NCBI GenBank assembly: GCA_012845835.1
Contig: JABAKD010000006.1
Span: 6,998,318-7,062,317, forward strand
Source: Undaria pinnatifida
Taxonomy: Eukaryota > Sar > Phaeophyceae > Laminariales > Alariaceae
Length of the DNA: 64,000 nt
Direction of reading: 5' to 3'
In this document: piece after piece, positions 30,013-42,080 of the stretch
Position numbering within the stretch: position 1 is the first letter of the stretch
Layout of the letters: the number at the start of each line of letters is the position of its first letter
The notes under the pieces: model-generated
The model's input: the letters and a program-made list of their open reading frames with translations, nothing else
Database searches by the model: none
What the model was told of the DNA's origin: nothing
Translations under genes and position numbers: made by a program

Positions 30013-30259
30013 GACTGATTCTACGATAGCCCCCCCCGAAACCTGCGGTTTTGTTTAACGAACGTTTCATGGCTGCTCGACACAAGGGAGGATACGATTG
30101 GAAACAAAGTATCCATATGTTTTCTTGTGTGCAAAGGCCTATCGGTCGATGACATCGGGGTGTCGAGAGACACCGTATTTCAGGAAATACGACCGGGAGC
30201 TGGTTTTGAAACCGCCGATTTCGTTAATGAAAAGTTTCGGGGGCTACCGTAGAACGATT
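30013..30259 (+). mobile_element. Family C MITE, 247 bp, in poly(C) satellite
   Basis: Begins GACTGATTCTACGATAGCC and ends GCTACCGTAGAACGATT. CCCC lies on both sides, consistent with the 4-bp duplication but not diagnostic in a C-rich target. Confidence 0.75.
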
Positions 30260-31069
30260 CCCCCCCTGGTGCCTCACTCCCCCCCCCCCCCCCCCGATAC
30301 ATCGCCTCCCCCGGTGTGTTAGACGTGGAGATGAGGAAACTAGACGAGTGTGGCACGGAGAAGCTTGGTACGCTAGATAGTAGCGAGACAACGGTCGCTA
30401 CCCTAGGAGACACACGGTTGGCCACAGACGGCCAAACAGGAAGGAGATGAAACGGGCAGTTTACAAAAAGGTGACGCGCATGAAGAAGACGCGTAACGAG
30501 CGCTCAGATGCTGTAGGTGTCTCTATAAGGGGTAGGAGCGGTGATCCTTCTCGGATGGGGTGCGCCGTCATGGTCAAATTATTAAGGCAATCAACAAATG
30601 AGTACGCCCCCCCCGCCCCCCCCCGCTTCCCCTCGAGCATCACCTTCCCACCCCCGCCCCCATATATCATAAAAATTAAAATACACTCCAGCTCCATATA
30701 TTATAGCGGTTGGCCTCGGTTGGCACCGACGCTGTAAAACATCGTATGTATATTGGGGTTGGCGTTGGTTTGGCAACGACGCTGTGAAAGATGCCAATCA
30801 CTGCGTGAGATAGACAGCCAGGGGTACTGTTTTTTGTTTTGTTTTTTGTTTTGTTTTTTTCTGGCGGTCACCGTGATGGTTGTCGATTTGGATCATATTG
30901 TGCGGGGCGGGGAACCCTAAATCTGCACAAGAGTATTGATCGCATCACGTAGAGTGTGAACATGGCAAGGCACCCACAACGCAGTTACATAGTAAAACCC
31001 ATTGTTGTCTCTGGAGTAGCCACACCAAAAAATAAAATAACTCGTTGGCGCTGTCATCTACAAGCAAGA

Positions 31070-31290
31070 AACTAGGCACAAGAAGGTGCCGAAGTCTGTC
31101 CTACGAGCGGTTCTCGGAAGGATACAGTTGACCCTTCGTGCGACTCGCCGAACACCTCACGGCGCTTCGCGCTTGGTGCAAGCAATGTCTGCCCTGTTTC
31201 GTGAAACCCTACGTGCTCCGTCCCGGCATAGCAGGGATGCAAGGGTCCATGGTCCTACGACAACGGTCATTCACAAACTGAGTACACCCC
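31070..31290 (+). repeat. Dispersed repeat I with poly(C) 3' side, copy 2
   Basis: GTGCCGAAGTCTGTCCTACG to ACAAACTGAGTACACC, followed by nine C and satellite DNA. The frame PKSVLRAVLGR...TRRTPHGASRLVQAMS is open in this copy and in the copies at 28 and 54 kb, but no protein family is recognised. Confidence 0.7.
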
Positions 31291-31780
31291 CCCCCCTAGT
31301 GCATCACCCCTACACACACAGTAAAATACCCCCCCCCTTAGTGCATCACGCCCCCCCCTATAACATCAACCGCCTCCCCTTCAGTGCATCACTTCTCCCC
31401 CCCCCCTCTAGTGCATCCTCTCCGCGACCCCGTTGTGCATCACCCCCCCCTCCTAGAGCATCGCCCCCCCCTCTCTTAGTGAATAACTCCCCCCCCCCTA
31501 GTACATCACCCCCCGCCCCTGGTGTATCACCCCCCCCCCCCGCTGGTTCTCCGTCTCGAAAGAGACGCGCGGCCGATGGTCAAATGATTACGGCAAGCAA
31601 CAAATGAGTACAGATCCCCCCTCCTAATGAATCACGCCCCCCCCCCCCGCCCCCAGTACATTCCTCCCCCTTCTGCTAGTGCATAACCCCCCCCCCCTCC
31701 CCCCTTAGTGCATCAACCCCGCCGCCTCCCTTGGTGCGCCCCCCTTCTTGCCCCCAAACATATACCCCCCCCCTGGTACA

Positions 31781-32210
31781 TCAGTGGTAGTCTAGAGTCT
31801 AGAGTACCCGTAAAACACGCATGACAGCACACCCCGGGGACAATATTGGGACCTTTGGAAACATTCTCACCGGGTTCACCGTTGTGGAGGGGGGTGCTAT
31901 CTCTGGTGTACCCCGGGTGGTAAGCCTCATGCACGCCCCCCCCCCCCCGAAGCTAGGATGTGTGACAACGAGGGGTTGTCAGCGCGAGGGGGAGATGACA
32001 ACGGCATCCATGATTGCTGCGGAATGTGAGCAGACTCGGCTGGGTTGCAGGGGCGGGTGATAGTTGGGGGGGGGGGGCTAACATAGGGTGTGATAGCGAT
32101 AACAAGGGGGTGTGATACCGGCTACAATACGTGCGTAAGACAAGGGGTGTGATAACACGCGAGAGGCTTCGGTGTGAACCCAGTTTTATTTTCTATTCGC
32201 ACCGCAATGC
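31781..32210. other. Unassigned spacer
   Basis: No gene recognised. GGGGTGTGATA occurs three times near 32085-32155. Confidence 0.3.
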
Positions 32211-32472
32211 CGACGCGTGCTACGATGGAGGTATACCTTTTTTTGGCGAAAATGATTTCTGTATGACGGGGCTCCTTAACCCAAAATCGTCGAAAATACG
32301 CCCCATTTATTTTGTATTATTCTCGTCGTCTACCTTGGCCATGGGATTATTCATCTGGTAGCTAGCAGCTTTATTTTTCTCCAAATCAGTTTTTGAGAGG
32401 ATCATGTCTTAAGCTCCCGAATCGAGGAAACCTCAGAAAAAAAGTGGCGAACCTCTATCGTAGTACGCGTCT
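32211..32472 (-). mobile_element. Family A TIR element, intact ends (262 bp)
   Basis: The left end is GACGCGTGCTACGATGGAGG, and the reverse of the right end is AGACGCGTACTACGATAGAGG. The interior has CTCCTTAACCCAAAATCGTC and CTTGGCCATGGGATT. Confidence 0.8.
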
Positions 32473-33181
32473 TTAATGTGATAGTAAGACCCACGCTTGA
32501 AGCCCAGGAGCTCTGCAGCACGACATACACCCGCCTTGCTGCGGTGCAGGAGAACGTTAGAAGGCACCCTCCCGGCGTTCGACGCTTTCAAACATACGGG
32601 TAGCATTTTTTTCGTCAAAGTAGTTCGGGGCGTAGGACACGGCAGGGACGCACCACTGACCAAGTGTGTTTCTGCAAGCCTCCTTTTCTCGCTTGCTGGG
32701 GAGAGCTCCATGCCTCGCCCCACGGTAGTATTCTCATGCAGTTTTGTTCTCGCTGAAGTTAGACCTATCGTATTAGATGGTGTACAGACACGTACTAGAT
32801 ACTACAGCACAAATTCACCCACTCACGCATACATACGTACATCTACTTGGAAGGAGACGATATGCGTAATGAATTATTTTCGATGTTAGAGGGAGACGAT
32901 ATCTAGCTGTCGAAGGGAGGAGGAGGAGGACGAGGAGGAGGACGAGGAGTGAGAGCCGAGCCGTTCCGCCAGGACCATGCCACGCTCCTTATCGCGCGGC
33001 ACGGTCCTCCTTGCATTGTAGTCCGGGCATCAACTGTTGTCATCCTCCAATCACCGCGCAGTAATCGGCGCTGGAATCGTCATTTTTCATTGACAGATAA
33101 GGTCAATTTTCTCCCCTGAGGTCCAGAGGGTGGCAATTAGCCCTTTGGGGCTTCAGGGCAAAAAAAAAGCCAGGGTGCAAG
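32473..33181. other. Unassigned spacer
   Basis: The frame at 32497-32889 (130 codons) has no recognisable domain. A (GGAGGAC)n-like tract lies at 32916-32948. Confidence 0.3.
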
Positions 33182-33412
33182 GCACATGCTACCATACGAG
33201 AGGTAATAAGGTATACCTTTTTTTGGCGAAAATGGTTTCTGAATGACGGGGCTCCTTAACCCAAAATCGTCGGAAAGTTTAGGACATTTTTTTCTTTGGT
33301 ATGATTCTCGTTTGTATACCTAGGCCATGGGATTTTTCATTCAGTAGCAGCAGTTTTTTTTTTCTCCCAAGTCAGGTGTTTGGGGGTTAAGAAAGACATA
33401 CATGTCTTACGC
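33182..33412 (-). mobile_element. Family A TIR element, truncated by the next copy
   Basis: GCACATGCTACCATACGAGAGG starts it. CTCCTTAACCCAAAATCGTCGG and CTAGGCCATGGGATTTTTC are internal. The right TIR is missing where the next A copy begins in opposite orientation. Confidence 0.65.
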
Positions 33413-33702
33413 TCGACGCGTGCCACGATAGAAGGTGCATGCACCACTTTTTTTCTGATTGCTTCCTCAATTTGGGAGCTTAAGACATGTCGTAAAACCC
33501 CCAATAAATAAGTCGGAGAAAAAATGAAGAAAAAAAACTGCTACATACCACATGAAAAATCCCACGGCCTAAGTATACAACGAGAGAGAACCATGAAATA
33601 AAAAAATGGCCCTGTAATTTCCGACGATTTGGGGTTAAGGGAGCCCCGTCATTCAGAACCAAATTCAGACGAAAATCGCTACCTCTATCGTAGCATGCGT
33701 TG
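33413..33702 (+). mobile_element. Family A TIR element abutting the previous copy
   Basis: The left end is GACGCGTGCCACGATAGAAGG and the right end CTACCTCTATCGTAGCATGCG. It forms a head-to-head pair with the preceding copy. Confidence 0.75.
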
Positions 33703-34031
<329 letters not shown>

Positions 34032-34133
34032 CTACGGTACGTGCGTTCCTTTTTATCGCCACAAGACTTCAGCATTTTCTTCCCTTGTCAACCGTCGATT
34101 CATACACACGCATCCGTATACAACTATACAACT

Positions 34134-34350
34134 ATAGCTTGCGCTGCCGGGGTTGTAACGAGGACCGCTGATAGGGTCAGCTCACGCTATCACTACAGTG
34201 GGATCCGAAGGGTGCGCCAGCTAGCGTTGGGTTGCGAAAGCAACTGAGTTAAATCGACACACGACGCGTATGAAAATACGTGGAAGTGAAGTGAGCTAAA
34301 GCTTTATTTTTCCCCATCCGCCGGCAGGACAAAAAAGAAAAGAAAAAAAT
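34134..34350 (+). mobile_element. SINE-like family D, full-length copy
   Basis: From TAGCTTGCGCTGCCGGGG to CCATCCGCCGGCAGGAC and an A-rich tail. The hairpin GTTGCGAAAGCAAC (GAAA loop) and the arm pair CAGCTCACGCT are present. Closely similar to the 38.8 and 59.8 kb copies. Confidence 0.75.
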
Positions 34351-34479
34351 CGACTCGCGTCGAATTGTACCTACCCACGCTGCTAGGCGCTCTCAGCAGA
34401 TAGTTGTTGATCCCCCCTTTTTTTTGCATTTCGACAAATAAAGTCAGTTCTTACCACGGTGGGAATCGAACTCAAGGAC

Positions 34480-34570
34480 CAACTCTAGTAGTAGTAGTAG
34501 TAGTAGCAGTAGCACCAGTAGTAGTAGTAGAGGGGGGAGGAGGGCCCCCAATATAACCCCGGATCTGAGT

Positions 34571-34615
<45 letters not shown>

Positions 34616-34656
34616 CACTACTACTACTACTACTATTACTACTACTACTACTACTG

Positions 34657-34687
<31 letters not shown>

Positions 34688-34755
34688 CACTACTACTGCT
34701 ACTACTGCTACTACTACTACTACTACTACCACTACTACCACTACTAGTACTACTT
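34480..34755. repeat. (TAC)n/(TAG)n microsatellites inside a retroposon remnant
   Basis: (TAG)n at 34488-34531 and (TAC)n at 34570-34755. Flanks CCCCGGATCTGAG (34557) and GAGGATAATAAATGGGATG (34786) match 61326-61345 and 61514-61535, so the array grew inside a copy of that repeat. Confidence 0.8.
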
Positions 34756-34759
34756 CTAC

Positions 34760-35585
34760 TGGGAAGAAGGGCTCGAGAGTAGTGCGAGGATAATAAATGG
34801 GATGGACAAAAAGGTAAATAAAAAATCGTACCACGCGTTTCTCTGTCAGGTGGGGATCCTGAAACGGTACGGGGACCAAGTCTGCGAACGGTAAGGGCGG
34901 GTACCCCCTTTGTTGGCTACCCAGGGTTTGAGCCACCCGCTCGAGTGACTCTGTACCTCGCTGAAACAATCGTGTTACAGTAAGTAGTACAAGTAGTTTG
35001 GGTATTTTGTTTGGCGCAAGCGCAGTTAAAACCATACCCATGTGTGCGGCGGTTTTATATATAAAAAAAAAAAATGAACACCGCACGAAATCTTCCGGTC
35101 GCAAAAAAGAAGAGGAGGGTAACATGCGCGAGTGATCCCCATCTGGCCACTATTTTGCAAACAGAAGCCCGAAAAAAATTCATCCCCTACCGCAGCCACG
35201 GTGATGGAACTCCCCGACCTCGTATATAACAGTACTTTTATCATATCGTCCCTTGAATATCTACGCAGGCCACATCGGAGTTTCATCGGGTTCCAATTTT
35301 CTCGTACCAGGTACGCTATCACTACTAGTTACCCGTGGGGGGTGATGGAATATTGGCGAGGGATGGGACAGATAAAACCGATATTGTTTGCGAGCTAGGA
35401 TGAAAAGGTGTGGGGAAGGGAAATGGTTGGCATAGGGTCATCCATGGAAGATACCCTCGTATATACTGGTTTACGGAAGGATACTCGATTTCATATCGGA
35501 ACGGCATCATCTGATCTACGCCGCTATGATCTATCGTCGGAGGGCATAAATAAGAAAAACATTAGTACAGACAGGGCTTTTCGCG
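34760..35585. other. Unassigned spacer
   Basis: No gene recognised. GAGTGACTCTGTACCTC at 34944-34960 resembles GAGTGACACTGTACCTC at 11357-11373, so another dispersed repeat is likely. Confidence 0.3.
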
Positions 35586-35985
35586 GGTCGGATCACGTCT
35601 CGCGGGTCAGACCGGGTCAGGGTGAACCGACCCGACCTGAACCGACCCGACCTGACCCGACCCGACCCGACCCGACCCGACCCGACCCGACCCGACCCGA
35701 CCCGACCCGACCCGACCCGACCCGACCCGACCCGACCCGACCCGACCCGACCCGACCCGACCCGACCCGACCCGACCCGACCCGACCCGACCCGACCCGA
35801 CCCGACCCGACCCGACCCGACCCGACCCGACCCGACCCGACCCGACCCGACCCGACCCGACCCGACCCGACCCGACCCGACCCGACCCGACTTGACCCGA
35901 CCCGACCCGACCCGACCCGACCCGACCCGACCCGACCCGACCCGACCCGACCCGACCCGACCCGACCCGACCCGACCCGACCCGC
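35586..35985. repeat. (CCCGA)n microsatellite, about 70 units
   Basis: Nearly perfect pentamer array with a few CCTGA and CTTGA units. The right border decays into GACCCGCG-rich DNA to about 36070. A related degenerate GGTCG/GGGTCGAGTC tract is at 63880-64000. Confidence 0.97.
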
Positions 35986-36107
35986 GTGAGCGTTGAATAC
36001 CTCCTGGGACTCGACCCGTGCGATTTTAAAAACTTGAACCTCTCTCCTGACCCGCGCCTCGCCTCGACCCACTGAGTTTTTGAAAAAAAAAACACTGACG
36101 ACACATA

Positions 36108-36565
36108 CCGCGGAATAGAGGTGCTGCAGTGCGTCACTTTTTCCCCCTCTGCAAATAAATGTTCTTGTGGCTTGAGGAGGAGCCCTATCATGTACGCCCC
36201 CCGCGCACCCTCAACCTGATTTTGAGTTGCTACTTAGCTGAAAGTGCAATCCGTCGCTCAGAGAAGAAACGCGCTATACGATAGAGGTCGATAGGGCACT
36301 TTTTTTTTTGTGCTAAAACGTTTTCTGAATGACAAATTTCTTGCTTCATTAACCCAAGAAAGTCGTCGGAATTTCATTCTTTTTTTTATTTGCAGTTTTT
36401 TTCTTGGGGGGGGGTACCTATTATAACATGGGATTTGTCCATCGGGTGTTGTTGCACTTTTCGTTTTCTCGAAATCATTTTTTGGGCAGGGAATGAAGAA
36501 CCTGAAACTGGGAACCTCAGAAAACAAAGAATGCACACACATACATACCGTTCGTGTAGCATGAT
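36108..36565. mobile_element. Two family A fragments
   Basis: 36108-36255 is a plus-oriented left half (GGAATAGAGGTGCTGC, GGCTTGAGGAGGAGCCC). 36267-36565 is a minus-oriented, expanded copy (AAACGCGCTATACGATAGAGG, TTAACCCAAGAAAGTCGTCGG). Confidence 0.5.
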
Positions 36566-37339
36566 GAGTCGAAACGGTTCAGTCAGTCAAAAAGGGGTAT
36601 ATCCCCATATCGTGGCATTCTATCGTATGATAGCACGCGTTTTTTTTATTCACCCCGACTACTCTTTTCAACCTTTTTCTTGCCTCCTCTTGAGGCCCCG
36701 AAAAGACCGCCTGTCATTCGCTGCGTGCTGCATCTCCTTCACGGACGTAGACCAGTTCTCGTGATCCACGACCGATCCCACAGCGTTGGTTCCCACAGCG
36801 CGCTTCGATGGCCCTTTCAGAACTCTTTCAAATCGAATGCCACACACAAGCAATTTACGACGTTATTAGTGGAGCTTACCTACCAAGTCGGCCGCCCGGA
36901 TTTTTGGGGCGGTGGGCTGTTCGCGTTTGCGAGCCAGAAAGCGCTAGCGCTGAGGTACAGGCGTAGACCCAACCCAACCCCGAACCCTCTAACCCTAACC
37001 CTGACCCTGACCTCAATCCGGACCCAAAACGAGGGCGAGAAACGGGCGAGAAACAAACGCGGCTGCGCCGCTTTTGGAAATTTACACGGGTGGGTTCTGT
37101 AGGGTACTCACAGACCTATACCGGGGGTAATTACCCTCTGTAATTACCCTACAGAGAGGCACAGACCGTTTACCGTTCTGTAGTACCCCCCGTACCCTAC
37201 AGAATTATTCTGTGGAAATTTATTAATTATTCCAATCTGCGGACCACCACATAGCAGCCCTCGGCCAATGAGAGAGCGTAAAAACTACCCTCCAAGAACC
37301 GGGCGGCCACATTGTTAGGTCTACTGAGAAAGTTCTAAG
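36566..37339. other. Unassigned spacer with telomere-like and palindromic runs
   Basis: CCCTAACCCTGACCCTGACC lies near 36992. At 37105-37200 GGGTAATTACCCTCTGTAATTACCC and its complement form short palindromes around TACAG. No gene is recognised. Confidence 0.35.
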
Positions 37340-37645
37340 AAGTTTACTCCCTCAAAAGAGTCATCCCACGGGAGGGGTTGCAGTTTTTGCGCCAAAAAAA
37401 GGTATACCCTCTAGCTATCCGATATGAGCTCCTTAAGTGAGGAACTACCGGTTCGTCCTAGATCAAAGTGACTTCACGAGCACATATATAGTCTATGGTT
37501 TTAGGACTAAGGCATATTACGCAGAAGCTTGTTGGTCGTCGGGTTGTGCGAACGAATGCCTTTGAAAAAGTTTTTCGGACGTGAGATATTGAGCTCCCTC
37601 ATGTGAGGGCCTCAGGGACTCATGCTGCACCCCTACCCTACCGTG
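37340..37645 (+). repeat. Dispersed repeat B, copy 2
   Basis: It matches 11905-12177: GAGTCATCCCACGGGAGGGG, GACTAAGGCAT, GGGTTGTGCGAACGAATGCC and CATGCTGCACCCCTACC. Confidence 0.65.
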
Positions 37646-37854
37646 CTACAGCGAGATGGCTCGAAACGTGGGTGGGGGTTCGGACGGGGTCTAAAAACCA
37701 ACAATTTTCCCTCCTGCCCTTTCCCACACTCTCGACTGGAAGCACGGGACCGGCGCGTGTCATAACGGGCGCGAGGCACGGTAAGTTCATACGAAGCAGT
37801 GGTAATAGTTGGATTATATTTGGGGGTCTCGCGAGCGGGGTGTGTGTGCTCATG

Positions 37855-37985
37855 TAGTATCATGCACAACCAACCGTACGTAGTCGTATGACCATAGACC
37901 CTTGGATTCCTACAATGTCGCGACGGAGCACGTCGGGTTTTCACGGAGACCAGGCAGACATCGCGCGCACCAAGAGCTAACGATA
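37855..37985 (-). repeat. Dispersed repeat I, truncated copy
   Basis: TAGTCGTATGACCATAGACC, GCGACGGAGCACGTCGGGTT and ACATCGCGCGCACCAAG match the internal part of family I in reverse. Unlike other copies it has no poly(C) side. Confidence 0.55.
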
Positions 37986-38841
37986 GAGTCAGGGTTGCAG
38001 GCCGTCCGCGCTACGTAGTGCGTACATCTCATATCCACCAGCTATCAGGTGCACACAAAAGAACAAGCAGCGAGTATATAACCACCATCGCACACACACA
38101 CGCATACACACAGCCTGTGGCCACCAACTTTGTTATGTGGGGTGCACGAGCTGAAGAGGGAGGTGTGGCTTGGTCAGGTGCAGTATTTTGGTTGAGAGAC
38201 GAAAATAAAACGCGCTGATGATGCAGGATGTCGCCGAGTAGAACGTATCAGCGGTAGGTTGGGGCTAGAAAAAAAAGGTAGTGAGCAAATAGCACGTCGA
38301 CATGATGGAGAAGATACAGTCAGGGTAGCAAGCCGTTTGCGCTACGTACATACTTCGAAGTATGTTGTATACTATGTACAAAGCAAAGCAAGCAGCGAGT
38401 AACCACTACTGTATGCGGCCGCCTGGCGTGCTGCTGTATGTATGCGCTGTAAGTGTCGAACACCATGCGAGACGCCACACAGCCCATCAATGAAAAAGTA
38501 CACCACATACATATACATGCACCTACGTCTGTCTGGTTTTTGGGTATTTCAGCCACTAACTAGCTCAGACCAAAAAAAAAAGGTGATCCCTTTGAGAAGA
38601 GTATACGCCACCATGGTGGAAGAGACGGTGGTGTCCGTGCCATGTTCCAGGTATACCAGGTAGTAGATAAAGCCACCACCTGCTGCTGCTGCTGTTTGTC
38701 GCTCCCTGGGGCACTGTTGTATGCGATGCGTGTGTTGAACAGAGACTCGAGGTTTGATTTGGTTATTGAGTTTGATTGAGTGAGTGTATGATCGAGATAT
38801 ATATACCACTGTCGCCCTAAAAAACGCCCTGTCGTATACAA
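37986..38841. other. Unassigned spacer
   Basis: No gene recognised. TACCAGGTA lies at 38654-38662 and a short (GCT)n run at 38681-38695. Confidence 0.3.
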
Positions 38842-39062
38842 CAGCAGCTTGCGCTGCCGGGGTTGTAACGAAGACCACTGATAGGGACAGCTTACGCTAT
38901 ACCTACAATGGGACCCGAAGGGTGCGCCAGCTAGCGTTGGGCTGCGAAAGCAACTGAGTTAAATCGACACACGACGCGTATGAAAATACGTGGAAGTGTG
39001 GTGAGCTAAATAAAGCTGTATTTTTCCCCATCCGCCGGAGGATGAAAAAAAAAAAAAAAAAG
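38842..39062 (+). mobile_element. SINE-like family D, full-length copy with poly(A) tail
   Basis: From CAGCAGCTTGCGCTGCCGGG to CCATCCGCCGGAGGATG, followed by about 18 A. The hairpin GTTGC-type stem is changed to CTGCGAAAGCAAC at its first base. Confidence 0.8.
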
Positions 39063-42000
39063 CCTTGTAATAATATACGATGTATGAGAGTGTACGAGGC
39101 TACTAGACTATTAATACCATCTCAGAAGTTCGGTTTGGGTAATTACGGCAGGAGTATCATAGGTTTGTTCGGCCGACATATGTAGGTGAGCGAGGAGGAG
39201 ATAGTCATCCCACCACACAGTGTGGTAGGTGTTCAGCGGAAGCTTCTTTCTGCAGTGAGCTCTTCTTCTAGCAGCATGATGAGGAGCTCAATATCTCAAA
39301 ACCCGAAACATATATATATGGCTTCTACACAATGCGCTTTAGTCCCGAACAAATACCAACCCTCCCATTAAGAAAAACTCACCCATATAGCGTATTACAA
39401 GTACCAACAACGCAGCTCTTCTTACTTGCAAAGATGATTATTGACCCGAAATTCGTCGAACTCACGGCTGACGTCCTTGAAACATTTTTATAAGATACCA
39501 TGGTATCATACTGAATCGTAAAAAATACCAGACTAACTGGTAGTACTTTCTATTCCTCACGTGAGCTCAACCGGCCAGAACACACGCACGTTTGGCCCAA
39601 GAAGAGCAATCCCTAAGGTGGGACGAGACTCAGGAGTACTTCGTCACATACCAGGTGCATGATGAACGGGATATATATGGGACGGGAGGGTATGGGGGCA
39701 GCATTGCTGTCCGCGATACGCTTACACATACACATAATAGTCTAATAATACAAAATGTATGTGTAATATACAAAAGGGATTTCTAAGTAAGTGGACCTTT
39801 CAGGGGTTCGCAGGAGCGATGTGGGCAACTGTGGACAGCAAGGAGGGCTTCGCGATCGTGAGCACGTTCAAGATGTAATGCGTGTAACACCACTAACGGG
39901 TGTGTGCAAGTACGTACTCGTGACTTGTCTGCGGCCGCATGGATGAGGTGCTGTCTGTTGTTGTATGCGCTGCATGCATAGAGTATGCGCTGAACTGAGA
40001 GCTTTGTTTTGTGGTTGGGCTTTGTTTGGCAAAGAGAAGAGAAAAACACCTTTCAGCGCATGCAGCACATACAATATAATAACCCCACAAACAGGCGGCC
40101 ATACATACAGATGGGGCGGCGGTGTGTACGATATGTGTGTGCGGTGGTTGTACTCGCTGCTTGCTTTCTTTTATGAATGTCTTGTCTGATACCTGGCATG
40201 CAGCATGGGTATATGCATACATACCTACGTAGCGCGGCCGATCTGATACCCTTGACTTCATCTCTCCCCCATCACGGCAATGTTGTGCTCTTCGTCCACC
40301 ACCTTTTTACGAGTCTCGAGAGTATTAGACTAGACTTTTAGTCTATCTAGTCCAACAATCTACCATTATTAATAGTATAGTCTGGGTGTGTACATCATGT
40401 CATCATGTACAACACGTGAAAAGTAAAATTTATGTATTATGGAGAGTCGGAGAGGTAGTCTGTAGGTCGGGATAGCAGCAGCGTAGTAGTAGTACTGTTG
40501 TTGTAGTATTCATAGTAGGTTGGACAACAAAAAGGGAGGTAATCGAGGAGTGAGTACGTACGGCGCGATGATGCTGTCATGATCACATACATACATGATG
40601 GTGGAGGAGGAGTAGTAGTAGTAGTCGCATCCCAGGCTGTCCGCGCCTAGAGGGACGCGTTGATATTATTATTGCTACTGAGAGAACACGTACATCATTT
40701 AGTCTAGACTATATGTTCAACGAACGAAGGAGTGTTGTAACGGTGTAGTACCAGTGGGGGGGGCTCCCAATAACAATAAATACGTGAAGTGCTGGTGTAT
40801 GCCAGCTCAATCAACATGCCAGCACTATTCTTCAGGGCACCGGTATACAATTAGCATAGGGAATATATTTAGTCTAGTCTATCTAGTAGTGTACCACCAT
40901 AGCAGATAGATGGATGGATGGATAGATGGGTACAGATAGATAGAGTTTCTATAATAGATCGTAGTTCAAGTCGTTCGTGCCATCGCTGGCACTACTAATA
41001 ATAATAGAAGAAGAGCAGCAGCAGCAGCACTTGAACGCACCCGGCATATATTATTAGACTATGCATACCAGGTAGCTTATAAGAAGAACGTTCAGCAGAA
41101 CACGTGTCGCTCTCTATATACTATGCTGTGCCATGTTGTGCCCGTGTACATATATACTTGTAATGCAACTCAGAATTGCGATTGAAGGCGGCTCGCGCGC
41201 GTGTCGTGCCTCTCTTCCTACTGCCAGCTATTAACAGTAGTAGTGCCTGGTATGTTACGCTGCACTTCGGATGATGATGCATCTCCTACCCCGGGCCGGT
41301 TCGTTCAGGCCCACCAGCAGGAGGTAGTATGTGCTGCAGTATAGTACAGCACCAGAGTATGCTGTGGAGTTCCTTTCGAACTTTTCGCGCCTTTCTGCTG
41401 CTGCTGCTACTGCAGAGTACACAGGGGATCCGTGCATTATCCGATCCTGTATCTTTCTGCCGTTACAATAATGTACGAGGTGTGAGATATTATATTGTGA
41501 AGAACAAGGATCTGTGCAATCTGTGCACATACATACCAGGTGCAAAAATAGGTGAATGCAGAATCCAACCCTAGAAACAGCTTTTGCTAGACGATGCAGA
41601 CCGTACGGCTCCCGGGTAACATGACAGCTACTGTAGATCATAGAGATCTTCCATGGAAGATCTAGATCATCAGGTAGGAGGTGGGAATCGATTATCTGTC
41701 CGGCACGCAGTATGCATGTATTTATACCTGGTATGTATATACTATGTGGAAGCTTTTCGCTGCTGTGTTTGCTGCACAATTTTTCCGAACTGCGAATTCC
41801 GCTCTTCAGAATGGAAATGTACAGGAATGATGTATTGGTAGTACCGAAAAATACGGAAAACACAAAATGACAAAATTGGCGAATATTCCGGTCGGAACAG
41901 TTTAATTTGCCACAAAACAATAGTAAAAATCAACAGAAACAGGGTAGGAAATAGTGTTCCAAAAAAAATTGCAAAAAACAATCAAGAATTTTTGAAAATT

Positions 42001-42080
42001 AAATTTATCACGTTCCTCTTTCACTGAAGAATAGACTGGTCCACATAATAATCAAATGAAATGAGCAAGAGTCAGGAGGC
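39063..42080. other. Unassigned 3-kb region, AT-rich, no supported gene
   Basis: It contains scattered short repeats (CTAGACTAT or AGTCTAGACT near 40325-40720 and 40870; GGATGGATGGATAGATGG at 40912) and the TACCWGGTA word at 41066 and 41725. The minus-strand frame 41255-41920 (221 codons) has no domain and a composition like its surroundings, so it is not called. Confidence 0.4.

Larger units (their letters stand above)
29731..31780 (+). repeat. Poly(C)/GTGCATCACC satellite region with interleaved elements
   Basis: C-runs of 7-17 alternate with GTGCATCA or GTACATCA words at about 29805-30008, 30262-30315, 30600-30660, 31285-31550 and 31615-31780. A companion block (TCTCGAAAGAGACGCG or GAAAGAGATGCG, ATGGTCAAATGA, GCAAGCAACAAATGAGTAC) precedes the C-runs at 29732-29805, 30541-30605 and 31547-31615. 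Confidence 0.75.

Noticed and set aside
34134-34330. Hammerhead ribozyme in family D
   Set aside because: CTGATAG and GAAA-like words occur, but the required CUGANGA core and its order relative to GAAA are not met.
35408-36191. Frames of 124-194 codons (DPTRP or GSGRV repeats)
   Set aside because: Translation of the (CCCGA)n array; open on both strands only because the pentamer lacks stops.
41255-41920. 221-codon minus-strand frame
   Set aside because: No domain, signal peptide or codon bias, and not in a conserved context; likely chance in a stop-poor stretch.
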